Of a DNA stretch of 64,000 bases, positions 10,265 to 20,410 are shown in pieces (position 1 is the stretch's first letter; each line of letters begins with the position of its first letter). Made by a program: the position numbers and the translations under genes. The notes beneath the pieces were generated by a model, which did not search any database, was not told the DNA's origin, and was given only the letters and a program-made list of their open reading frames with translations. The stretch is from Alectoria sarmentosa (Eukaryota > Ascomycota > Lecanoromycetes > Lecanorales > Parmeliaceae). Where the stretch lies: the NCBI GenBank assembly GCA_009733775.1, contig WOGZ01000190.1:1-64000 (forward strand), written 5' to 3'.

Positions 10265-12210
10265 TCATGCGGCATCAGGAGACGACCATTGGCCAAATCT
10301 CGTAAGCGAATGCCACCGATAGGACTGCCATCATCATCATTTGCTGGGCGATGGGAGTCACCGAAGATGTGAAATGGGTCCCATACGTCGGGCTCGTAAG
10401 GGATGATCTCCGTGGTAGCTTACGCGTATGGCTTCTTCTACTTCCCACACCTGGCAGCAGCATGACAGAGGTGTATATTTTTTTATGGCGAAAGCCTGGA
10501 AGTCCACGCGGTGCCAAAAGTTTCAAAGTACGAAAAATCTTGGTGAAGGTTTCGCCGGAGAAGAAATCAAAAACTGAAGCACGTGGACGCTTGGAGAATC
10601 TCCGAGTGCCTTCTCTGTAGATCAGATGTATGTCGAATCGACGATGAGATGTTCATGCTGAGGGTCGGCATCCTTGCCGACATGCCTTCTTGGCACGTAG
10701 ATAGAGAAACCAGCATGGTGAATATTAGATGTTGGGGTTGTAGGCCAAGAGATGTGAGGACACTAGCATTATATTCATGCCAAGACAGTAGACAAGGTTC
10801 CCCAACCTCAATTCTAGACATTTCTCATCGCCAATCAAATCAAGATGGTCCAGGACCTGGTCTTGCTCAAAGCGGAAGCGAACCTTGAAAGCTGGTCATT
10901 GTTGCTGAAGGATTCGAGGCCAAGTCGGATGGTCGATGAGCTGGTGACGAGCAGTGGAGGGAGAAATGGTAGACCATGCTGGTTTTCGATGCCCTAGGTG
11001 AGGCTCCGGGATTGGTGGCGGATGAGTATCGATTTTATGCGTACTCGATGCCGGTATACGAGTTACTGACGGCATTTCTGGTGCAGCCAGATCCCCCGTG
11101 GCTCTTGTTAGCCCATGTGATATCACCATCACGAGGCTCCTCGAAAGTTGGACTCTGAACGAAAGAATGAGCTGGATGGGCGCGCTGCAGGACTGCGTGG
11201 TTATTGACACCTTTCTGGTCATCTTTCCCTTCCGATGCTTCACGAATAGAAATGTCTTCAAGCCACTCGCTACGTTGAGTGCCATAGCTTCGCGGGGTAC
11301 TTTTGGTTGTCGCGAAAGCAACCCATGGTGTTTGTAATCAAGGTATCCAGCTGAGACGTTGGTCCATCGAGATGAACCGTTTCAAGCAGCTTCTTCGCCC
11401 TTGAGTCCTCGAATTCGTCTGCGTCCGAAACACCCTACCGGCCATAGTCGGGACCGCATCCTTGGAGCCTTTTAACGTCACTGCTCAGGACCCTAAATCT
11501 GGCAGGTCAGTAGATTTTGTCTGTCTCGAATTAGCAGATCTGTGGATTTGAAGGCACTTGATAATCCTGGAATCAGAGAACAGAAGTGTTTGGTCAACTG
11601 GTGAATGACATATGCTAGAGCCGTCATATACAAAGAAGCGCTGTCATTGCCTCCAAGGGTCCTTTGAAATCTTGTCTCGTCCCTCATCGCCTCTTGTCGC
11701 CCTCAATCACCTCCTCGATCAGCTTCGGCTATAATGGAAGTATTCTATCCTCATCCAGAACTCTCTCTGCAGTGTGTGTGTCAGTCTCTTCACCTTTCAG
11801 CAAACCTTCATCACTAACCTTCTGTCTCTCCCTGCATCGCTCGCTCCGTCCTCATATTGACAGCCCTCATTTCTGTTCCTCTCTTGGCGGCCTGATCTGC
11901 CGACACGACCACAATCGCCGTAGCAGGGACCATCACGCCGACGAGATGGAGTCGGTTCGCGAAGTCGGCTGTAGCGCCTTGGCGAAACGCCGCGCTCTCC
12001 ACCTTCATAGCACTTAGGCGAGGTGGAAAGTGTTGTATTTGTAGTCTTGACGAACTCCGAAGCTTTTCGGGCGTTATCTGCAGGAGACCCATGGATTTCA
12101 TTGCGCAGACGTGAAGCGCTTGGCTTTTGGTAGTCTAGAATGGAAGCTCTCCGAACATAAGCGTTGTCAAGGAGAGGTCTGGAGCCTGTCTCGGTCGGAA
12201 ATTTGTTAGT
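10265..12210. other. decayed DNA with short frames only
   Basis: Contains one AT tract (10474-10486) and many short frames on both strands. The motif ttttaacgtcactgctcagga at 11472 has a close relative (ttttaacgtcgttgcccagga) at 15050, another sign of internal duplication. No gene can be supported. Confidence 0.45.
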
Positions 12211-12315
12211 CATCTCCGCCAGGACCTTGCAATTCATCAAGCTTTCTATCCATCCATCAAGCGTCGGTATCGATGCAGGCTCTGTTGCTGGTGAGAGTCG
12301 GTGGGGCTCCGGCAT
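12211..12315 (-). pseudogene. PP2A catalytic subunit N-terminal fragment
   Basis: The minus-strand frame opens MPEPHRLSPATEPASIPTLD and continues with GWIESLMNCKVLAE. The LDGWIExLMNCKxLxE block is the signature N-terminus of PP2A-type Ser/Thr phosphatase catalytic subunits. The match stops abruptly: the next residues are unrelated, and the catalytic GDIHG, GDYVDRG and GNHE motifs are absent from the window. This is a truncated fragment and not a working phosphatase. The call rests on recognising the short motif. The last matching codons are followed by gactaacaaat, which could be intron remnant. Confidence 0.6.
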
Positions 12316-13082
12316 TTCGACTAGCTTTAGCCAGAGTCACCGTCGACTTCACTCGATTTCGGAACGTTGGCTTTCTTGCCCCCTTTCGTCACCACTAAAT
12401 GATTCTCTTGAATCTTCAGAGGTGAGGTGTTCCCGGCTCTTGGTGTTGCTCCATTTGCGACAAACATTGGTGGACGTGTTGTCGAGGTCTTTGAGGAAAG
12501 CAAGCCACCAGATACCCAAGCATCGAGGCGACCAGACGCTCTGCTTGATTGGACCTTTGCGCAAGTCCAAGCTCGAGAGAATCTTGCCCATGAACGGCTC
12601 CTCTTCGTCGACGCAGAAGAGGTATTTTTATATGTATTGTGCGAGCGCTAGGATGACTGTGCCCGCAACGCTGTTGGTTGTTGCGGCATCAAAAGATTTA
12701 GAGATCATAGAGAAGGTCGTGTGTGCACTTCTTGTTAGTGCCAAAGATGGTCTCCTGGGCTAGTAACACCAGTAGAGACGGCAAGATTGTGAAAGATTCG
12801 TGCGTCTAGCTTACTGGTGAGCATTGTGGAAATCCGTTCATTCCAAACAAGACATACCTTGATCTGCTCAATCAGCGCCCCAAAGCTGTCGTCCAATTAT
12901 TTTGATATCGTTAGTTAAGGGTTCTGAGGGTTCTCGAGGTGGCGAGGGAATAGCTGAAGTGGTTATGTAAATGGCCATGAGAGTAGACAATTTCCGTTGC
13001 TCCTGGTCTGTTCGCTCATCGCTCTTGACCTCGGCTTTTCCGTTACGATTGCTATAATTTCGAGCAAGGTCGCTAACATCGA
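12316..13082. other. decayed DNA with short frames only
   Basis: Contains the AT tract at 12623-12638. A minus-strand stretch (about 12590-12330) reads like the Ser/Thr-rich tail of some protein (…STTRPPMFVANGATPRAG…) but has no start or family. Nothing else recognised. Confidence 0.4.
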
Positions 13083-13400
13083 TGACGCCGAAGTCAACCT
13101 CTGAAAATCGAAGTCAGCAAACAATCTCATGCAGAGTAGCCTTCACAACTCACCTGTAAGAGTAGCCAATCTGGTAGTACTTTGTTGGGAGGCTCATAGT
13201 CCTCATCCTTATCCATAAGGTCAAGATCTCTATGCATCCTCAACATTTGACCTTCTCCTCGACTATCGCCGACATCGCGGAGTTGCCGTTCCTCCTCCTC
13301 TGTGGAAATTCGACCCTGTCCATCATGCGGATTGCATTCTCGTTCAAGAAATCGGTACAAATTTTTGCTGCGGACCTCGAGCTCCGTTTGATGGCCCTGA
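13083..13400 (+). repeat. diverged direct repeat, copy 2 (partner near 5.1-5.4 kb)
   Basis: Same orientation as the copy at 5085-5400. The strongest shared block is caacatttgac/atctcctc-actatcgccgacatcgcgga. On the minus strand this copy is open and coding-like (…QLRDVGDSRGEGQMLRMH…, …DKDEDYEPPNK…). The frame is not preserved in the other copy. Confidence 0.65.
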
Positions 13401-14239
13401 TTGCTGTGACGCTTGAGCTTGCTCATTGAGCTCCTGGTAACCCATTGTACCCGACCTCCTTGAGGACAAAAGCGTCGCCAAAGTATCGAACTCCTCATTC
13501 GAAAGATAGCGATTGACCTGCAACCTTTCTTTCACATCCGTCTTTGAGGCGGATTTCGAGTTCTTCGTGCATGTCCTTGTGGCGCCGTTCTTCGGTCTGC
13601 GAGTACGCCCCCTCGGTGAAGAGGTCGGTGCCGAGCTCCCACATGGTGGATCGGGAGACGGCGTGGCCGCCGTGGGCGATGGTGATGTGGCGCATGGACT
13701 GCAGGTGGGTCTTCCACAGCAATGGTGGATCCTTCCATTCGTTTGACTGACACGGGATGCTGCCCGCGGAATCCGAAAGCCTCCAGGTGTTCTTGCCTTA
13801 GTACACAATTGCTGCCTCACAGAAGATGGTCTTGTTAACGAAGAGCAGAGAATTCCATGGCTCATGAAGAGGCAATACCTGCCATTTAGATTCGCTTTCG
13901 GTACGGATTGCGCTTTGGTCCCTTGACCACCCACTGGAGCCACCGGTGCACCTGGTGGGCCTGCTTGAACTGCAGCTTGTGCAGCCTTTAGCCTTCCCAC
14001 GCTCTTCTCTCCCTGAATTCTGCGACGAGAGCAGCCTTTTGTGCTTCCGGCAGACAAGCCACATATTTGTGGAATTTTTGGAGCTGCAGATTGATGAGTA
14101 GCCGGTCCGCGGTTTCTGGTGCATTGGTACGAACAGCTTGAATCCGGGTAGCCAAGGCGAGAAGCGTTTTCCGGGATTTGGCGCTCTGTACAGGCAAGCT
14201 TGGGAGAGTGTGAGTGCTTCTTCGTGGTCTTGGAGACAC
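13127..14239 (-). pseudogene. decayed multi-exon gene, unknown family
   Basis: Successive minus-strand pieces look like parts of one gene in shifting frames. They are …ADRLLINLQLQKFHKYVACL… (14150-14000), LKAAQAAVQAGPPGAPVAPV with a likely donor after it (13990-13880), HGGHAVSRSTMWELGTDLF… (13700-13540), and …RYLSNEEFDTLATLL… then the QLRDVGDSRGEG block. A one-base slip separates the first two pieces, and no continuous model could be built. Function not recognised. Confidence 0.4.
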
Positions 14240-16114
14240 GCAGTCGAAGGAGAACTAGACCATAGGTATGATCAGCATCCACTAGAAGTCAAATACGTGG
14301 TCGCTCAAGCCATACTAACGACTCCATCAAATCCTTCGCCAACCATCCTCCAAGAACTCAACACCACCCTCTGCATGACGGACACATCCTCGACGCGCTC
14401 TCATCTGCCGGAGAGCTGATATGCGTGCAGGAGCAGGAAGGGAGAAGAAACGACGAGATCTTTCCCAGTATATATATAGAGCCGACTTGACGATACTCTG
14501 CCAGTCGGCTCCAGATTGGCCAAAGTCTTGCTCGGGAGTTACAAATTGTGGGAGCTTGACCCATAAGCTCGGCTTCCCTCATCACCAGACCGGGACGAAT
14601 GCGAAAGAAAGGTTTGAGGGAAAATTGGCGCAGTCAGAGGTAGCGTCACCCAGAGACTCGGTTTTCCATTTGCTTTTCCTTCTCTTTTATGCACAGTAGG
14701 AGCAATCCTTCTCGGCTTGACAGCCTCAATCTAAGAAAAGTCAGTGCCGAGAAGCTTAACGGATGTGCTTCTATGTGCTAGAAATTTCCGAGAACACTTC
14801 GAGATCAATGGTCTACCTACCAATTCCTCTAAGTCCTGACTGGGCGCTAAGTGTCCGAAATGCTGTGCTCGTTTCCTCTCACGAGCTGACTTGCGTGACG
14901 ACTCTGAGCCGACATGCCCAATGCAATCGAGGCGAGCAGAGATCTATCAGTCCACCAGCAACGTTCAGAGTTAGCTATGAATCCAAAGGTCTCTTGTCAA
15001 GTGGTACGTACCGGAAGGTCGCGTTTTTTTTTTTATATATTTGGATGCAGTTTTAACGTCGTTGCCCAGGACGATGGTTAGCAGACCTTTTTGCTTTCGT
15101 TAGTCTCTGGTCAGCTGAAATCCATCCACAGATCTCCGGCAACGCAATATCGCAAAGGGCACGGCAGAATCGAAACGCTTTGACTTTGAGAGCTCAAGTA
15201 TATGCTGTCTATCAGTGATATATAAGTCTTTCACCTGTCTTGTGGTGACCGCTGCTCCTTCTCGCTTCGCCTCAAGGACTCCGCCAGTCCTCTGATGCTC
15301 ATGTTGTTGCTCTCCGTTGCGCTATACGACAAGCTGATAGCTCGATAATCCTTCCAGGCATCTCCCGGCGCGACGTAGCGGCATGCCATAGTATAAATCC
15401 GCTTGCCTTCTGCAACCTGCCATGCTACAGCTTGTCAGTTTCTTGTGTCAATAGTAACATGGAGCAGGGACGTACCTCAGCACCTTCCTCCTCCTTCTTG
15501 GAAATCCCAGTGTTCTCATACGCCGTGTACTCATGTAGTCGCCTCCGACCCCCTAAAAGTCGAGATGCTCTCGCCAGCTGACCAATTGCCCTTGGTCAAG
15601 CTCGGTGACAGATTTGGTAACCTGGTTACCCCTTACCAAGCCCGGAAAAAGGATGGACTTGGAGGGCCTGTCAGATGCCACCCATTCGGATCGCTGATTC
15701 TCAAGAACTTTAGAAGCCTCTCGCGCAGCGAAAGTACGGTCCCCGAGTGAAGGCCAAGGTTCCACTCTTTGTGTAAGGCGGTGGCTACGCAGATCTGCCA
15801 CGCTTGTACTGTTGCAGCGTCTTCCTTATCCGAGTGATCGAGGAAAGGATTACGGATTTGCGTGTAGGAACAGACACTGGCTGAACATATCCCTGGAAAC
15901 CTGTAGGTGTCTGTTCGAATCCGTGTTTCGGAAGCGGCACCTGTGCACCATTGGCATGATACGCTGGGGACGCGTTTGCGCTAGGCTCTCTGCCTTGACT
16001 AGGACCGCCAGCAGCATTGGGCGAATGAATCCATCGAATTTTCTCCGCTATCGAGCTGAGGTTAATAGTGCCATTCTCCTTCCGTATTGTTGCAAGAAGG
16101 TCCTCTGCCAAGAT
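14240..16114. other. decayed DNA, no supported gene
   Basis: Holds AT tracts at 14469-14478 and 15024-15042. A minus-strand frame (15785-16110) carries on from the kinase fragment with coding-like composition (…GFQGYVQPVSVPT…) but is not recognisable. Nothing else supported. Confidence 0.4.
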
Positions 16115-16306
16115 AGGAGGGTTGAGAAGACCGGCCAGGTCATGAGATAAGTACTCGAAGACCACGAAGCAGCCGTTATGCTCTACCATCACCTCTTGCA
16201 GAGAAACGACAAGCGGCGGCACTGCGAGACTCGGCCCATTCCTATCTTGATTAGTGGATAAAAGGGTAGAGATAGGCACGGGAATGACTTACCAACCCTC
16301 AGGCTG
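16115..16306 (-). pseudogene. CTK1/CDK12-type kinase fragment
   Basis: A minus-strand exon starting at 16221 reads VVSLQEVMVEHNGCFVVFEY then LSHDLAGLL. This is the LQEVMVE…FEYLSHDLTGLL signature of the N-lobe hinge region of CTD kinase CTK1/CDK12. A GTAAGT…CGCAG intron (16292-16222) joins it in phase to 13 nt of the preceding exon (SLRV, matching the usual LLQSLRHxNVVSL). That exon is cut exactly at the AT tract 16307-16322. After LLNPP (about 16117) the similarity ends; the HRD and DFG motifs are absent. The intron shows that the fragment is a genomic copy and not a retrocopy. The call rests on motif recognition. Confidence 0.65.
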
Positions 16307-16849
16307 TTATATTTATTTTTAGTGTTGTGGTTGAGGGAGCTAGCGCTCCCTTGGTGGAAAGATTCGTGTATGATCAAGATTTAGGATGGGTAGAGAGTTT
16401 TCCAAAAGCGATCGGTTTGGCTCGAAAGTCTCTGCAGACAAGCTCCAAGTTAGCACATGAGATGACAGGGAGTAAGGAGTGTTCTCACCAATCATCTCAA
16501 CGGGAAGGGTCTCATAATCGGATTCGGAACCTTGTCTTGAGAAACGCCATGCCCTTGAAAGCCATGACCAGCGCCTCCCATCACACTTGAGGCTGGGATC
16601 ACGTCCGTCGGAAGCTTGTGCTCAACAGGCAGCCTTCAGTGCGACTTCTTCAAGCATCCCAATGTCATCGTAGGTTGCATCGACCGCAGAGCTACCTCCA
16701 AACATTGTCTTGTCGCAGGGAAAGCCTGACCATGAGTCGCATTAGGCTGAATTAGCTCGGGATTCATTGCGTGGTGACAGAAAGCGCTTTCTGTCACGAG
16801 CCCGACGCTCCAAGTTGTAATTCTGAGCCTCTGGCGTAGGGATTCCGTT

Positions 16850-17100
16850 GAGGGTCCAGAATAAGGCGCACTCGCCACTAAGACACATCCATCCTGACGC
16901 GAACACTTGCGGTTTGGTGACATTGCACTCAAGACATTCCTTGCGCAGAGCCTTGATGTCGGTAAGGACGTGAACCTCTGGCGAACCCTTAGCAGCAGAC
17001 CAGCTCCTGCCTTGGGTCCGTCCTTGCACGACGGAGCTCGACGGCAGCATGACCATTGCTCTTCTCATCCTAGTGATCAGTGGTATGAAAATCTGGGGAC
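16850..17100 (-). pseudogene. Cys-containing coding fragment, family uncertain
   Basis: The minus-strand frame reads coherently through …VHVLTDIKALRKECLECNVT… and a GWMCLSGECALFW motif. The CxxC and CxxxxC spacing suggests a zinc-binding segment of a larger fungal protein, but the family was not fixed. The long frame (16742-17371) loses sense on both sides, so this is probably a truncated fragment. Confidence 0.4.
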
Positions 17101-18039
17101 GCAGTAACGATGAGGGATCTTGGAGGGGAGAAGAGAATCCATGCGCTTTTTGACAAGGCATCCCATTGTTGGCCTTCTTGACCTTGTCGACCTGGTGTTG
17201 ATCAAGGGTAGACGTCCCCCTGTAGTCGTCGCATTTCCCTTGGCGAGCTCTTCCAGTGTCCCTCGAGGCGGAGATCTGATTCGGAATCCGAAATCGATGA
17301 GCGCGATCCCTAAATGCCTGTGGGGTCTGGAGGGGCAAGATCTTTCCCCTGTACTCTCTGGTATGTGGCATTCGAGCCAGGAGACTGTGTATCGCCGTAA
17401 GTAAAAGACTTCCACTGCAGTTGTGCGACTTACTTTGCGACCGTCAACCAGAGATACATGCGCATTAACGCCTCCCATCTCCAACCCTGGATCTCGGTTG
17501 ACAGAGTCTTATTCAGTCCCGGTCAATCCTTCACTGGACGATTCTTGCCATCCAGCAAGACCAGACTATCGTGGACCCAATTGCTGGACTCTCGTGGGGG
17601 TTGACGGCTTATGGGTTTCTCTACTTCGAACATCACCCTTTTCCCTTCGGAGCTGATGATGTTTTTCCAGTCCTCTCGAGATGGGCCCCAGCTTTGCTGC
17701 TCCGTTGAAGCGCAGCCGGGAGTACCGAAGACGACATGCCCCGACGACCCTTTCCTGGAGATAAGTCAGCGATCTTGAGACTCTGTAGGACTGCTCAGTC
17801 AAGCAGATGCTCGCCCCTCCTTACCTGGGAGCGCCATATTTTTATATAGTGGATGAAATGGCTTCGGACATTCTGATCGAAACAAAAAGGCTGGCGCTGA
17901 TAGGTAGCACGGAGCTGATTTTGTCGATCTTTTTACGCCCGCCGCCATGCATCTCAATGAAGCGTATGACTGTACGATTAGTAGTGGTGAAAAAAAGGGA
18001 CAAGGTGCCAAGGAATGTAGAGAAAATAGGATAGCTGGC
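17101..18039. other. decayed DNA, short coding-like pieces
   Basis: AT tract at 17836-17848. The minus-strand piece directly upstream of it (about 17970-17850) reads …FIEMHGGGRKKIDKISSVLP… and runs into the tract's stop codon. It was not recognised. Confidence 0.4.
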
Positions 18040-18180
18040 CGGTCACCATGAGCGAGAATGGCGAAAAGGCCGCCCGAAACGGTTGATGTTGGTGAAGTTG
18101 ATCAAAGCTATGGGCAATTAGCCAAAAGGCGGAAGAAACGATGAATAACAAGCTCATACCTAGATGCGTCTGGAGATACG
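18040..18180. repeat. diverged direct repeat, copy 1 (partner 19082-19206)
   Basis: The words gagcgagaatggcgaaaagg, cgaaacggttgatg and aacaagctcatacctagatgc are matched in order by gagcgaggatgacgaaaagg, cgaaacggttcatg and aaccagctcatacctagatac about 1.03 kb downstream. Confidence 0.75.
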
Positions 18181-18217
18181 TCAGGATATCCGCAAGCTGC
18201 GGCTTGGCCTCATCTTC

Positions 18218-18728
18218 TCACTCAGCTCGCTCCTTGTGCTCTGCTCTGATCTTCTTGATAGCTTGCCAAGTTTCAAAGCCTGGCTCAAACGTGGCCGTGC
18301 CTGCTTCTCCATCAGTCGTCCCTGCTTTAGCAACCGCGCCTGAGACATAATGTCTCTCATCCATGATGAGCATGAATGCTTGCTCTTGCGCTGCTATGGC
18401 CTCATCGGCGGCCAGTTCAGCGACGGTACGCTTTCTTGTCTTCGGAGCAGGGAGGCTTTGCTGGTGGCGCGGATCGATCGCGAGGGTCTGCAATGGCATC
18501 ATCGTCGGAGTGATCGCTGACGACTGTTGAATCAGGGCGAACCATCTGACGGGCATTGCCATCACGGTCAAGGTGAATAGTGCACCGCTCGTATGCTTAT
18601 GCTCACCCTCATCCATCGCCATTCTCTCCTTGGCGAATTCTTGCCACTCGCCGGCGCCTGCAGCGAGGATCAGGAGAGGAATTTGGCGGGCCAGAAGACC
18701 TGGTTGTCGCAGAGCACTCTGCTCTGGG
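18218..18728 (-). pseudogene. coding fragment, unknown family
   Basis: A minus-strand frame to 18742 with protein-like content in its second half (…RKRTVAELAADEAIAAQEQA…, then FETWQAIKKIRAEHKERAE at the stop). Its first codons overlap the AT tract at 18729-18739. It reads as a C-terminal gene fragment. Not recognised. Confidence 0.4.
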
Positions 18729-18739
18729 TATATATTTAC

Positions 18740-18965
18740 CACAATTGATGAATTTGAGATGTGGTAGAGGGAGTCGTTGAAAAGAAGAGGTCACTGAAGT
18801 GTTAGCGAGGATGTGTGTTGCTGGCGAGTCCCTGGAACCCGCGTACAGCAGCAAAAGAAAGAAACTGTTGATGTCGTTAGGATGGAGGTATCTGAGAATG
18901 ATGTGTAGAACTTCGCTGGAGACGAAACCGAGCAGGGACTTAGCCGATGAAGCGTAGGTCTGCAA
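18740..18965 (-). pseudogene. F-box-like N-terminal fragment
   Basis: The minus-strand frame contains FVSSEVLHIILRYLHPNDI, close to the F-box start (LPxEVLxxILxxL…). It continues coherently to HLKFINCG. It then meets the AT tract (18729-18739), after which this frame loses sense. F-box proteins recruit substrates to SCF ubiquitin ligases. Only the N-terminus is present. A 16-nt GTAAAT…CCCAG string covers the tract, but that is far too short for a normal intron. Confidence 0.45.
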
Positions 18966-19081
18966 GGAGCTTGAAAGTCGATGTGGCAGTACCGATGCGG
19001 CTGAAGAGATGTAACGACATCATGAACGTGAGGAGGGCAGATCTTAGCTCTCCCTCTTAAATTCGAAGCCTCCTTCTCTTG

Positions 19082-19206
19082 AGCGAGGATGACGAAAAGG
19101 GCGACCGAAACGGTTCATGCCGCTGAAATCGATGAGTACTTTGGGCCATCAGCGAAGAGAACAGAAGAAAGCATGGGTAACCAGCTCATACCTAGATACG
19201 CAGTGT
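19082..19206. repeat. diverged direct repeat, copy 2 (partner 18040-18180)
   Basis: Same order and orientation of shared words as copy 1. The unit between the two copies (about 1.03 kb) therefore looks like an old tandem duplication. Confidence 0.75.
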
Positions 19207-20410
19207 AGTACACCTGCATATCGTGATTGTCGAGGTTTGGATATGGAATGCCACTGAACTCGGCCATCTACACGGCGATCAATACAATAGAGACAGGTTG
19301 AGGATGTTCTTCTTCATACATCGATGGCGAGTGCGAGGTCTCCAGTAACACTCAATGTCTCCGGATCTGGCTGCATGTTTCGATCGCGGCGAGGGGGGTG
19401 AGGGGGGCGAACGAGGATGGACCAACTGTTCCGGGCAAACGATCAGCGTCATGAAGAACAAACAGCATAAGCAGCAGAAGATACACTCGCATTCCGCTCT
19501 CATATGTCAACGGAACCATTGCCTAGTTGTGAAGGACCTGCAACGTCTGAGAAAATCCCTAAGCTCACATGATGGTGTTCTATTTTTTCGAACCTCAATA
19601 TGAAGCAAACCTTTCCATCGAGAGCGTCCGGCCAAGTGTCTGTGCAATGAAACCAAAATAGGACGGACTCACGATGATGTAACCTCGTACTAGCACTTGG
19701 CTTCAAAACTATCCTTGACGAAGTTGACCTCGACCGTCCATGAAGCCGTCTAGACCATCGTCTTGGAACCCGTCGCGGTGCGTACGCTCTGGGGTCCCGG
19801 CCGGTTTGAGATACCATTCCGATATCTGAGTAACGCAGGTCTCGCTGCGGTAGGAGGTTGGTGTCGGCGTAGAGGAGTCGAGGCGGGGACTTGTTCCCCG
19901 GCGCCAGTCCGGCGTCTGGGGAACGTCGCTTTGATTACGCAAGTGGGAAGGGGTAGCGGACCGGCGTTGGCGTTCTGGAAAGTGATCCTCGATGCTCTCA
20001 TGCGCGATGCTACATGGATGACAGTGTATCGTATGGTTATTTGTATATATACGGGGACCACCCGAGAGGTTGGTAGGGAGGGTAGCGTATGTATCTGTCT
20101 GGGCTTGGAAGGGTCAGCGCAGTTTGTGAGAGAGAGAAGGGTTTGACATACTGTATGTGCCTGACGCACACTCTTGTTCATCTGCTTACGTGGTAGCAGG
20201 ATGAAGACAAGTTGTTCCCCATGGAGACGACATAGGACGTGCGCGAGTGTTGGACTTGCAGAGTAGGGGCTGCTTGACGTGCAAGGATGGGTGTAGGATG
20301 GCAAGATGTAAAGAAGTGTTGTTGCAAATGAGGGATTTGGGTAAGTGAGCTTGGTGTCGCATGATCAACCAACAATTTTGAAGACAGTGCTGGCTAAGTT
20401 CAAGGCCTCC
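19207..20410. other. decayed DNA, no supported gene
   Basis: Only short or low-quality frames. Weak AT tracts at 19580-19590 and 20042-20051. Confidence 0.4.

Larger units (their letters stand above)
6927..18739. repeat. dispersed T/A tract close to TATATTTTTA (11 sites)
   Basis: A short T/A tract recurs on the plus strand in mostly the same orientation: 6927-6941, 8043-8057, 8205-8216, 9401-9419, 10474-10486, 12623-12638, 14469-14478, 15024-15042, 16307-16322, 17836-17848 and 18729-18739. Weaker cases lie at 19580-19590 and 20042-20051. The surrounding DNA is of balanced composition, so the tracts stand out. Several sit at an edge of a coding fragment: 16307 cuts a kinase exon, and 8043 and 8205 bracket a 147-bp open fragment. 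The span given covers all sites; the DNA between them is described in other entries. Confidence 0.6.

Noticed and set aside
13344..14282. 312-codon minus-strand frame as an intact gene
   Set aside because: Coherent coding stretches switch between frames along it, and parts (the Pro/Arg/Thr-rich middle) are clearly the wrong frame.
18723..18745. Ultra-short 16-nt GT-AG intron over an AT tract
   Set aside because: GTAAATATATACCCAG has GT and AG ends, but it is far below the size a spliceosome can use, and other tracts lack both ends.
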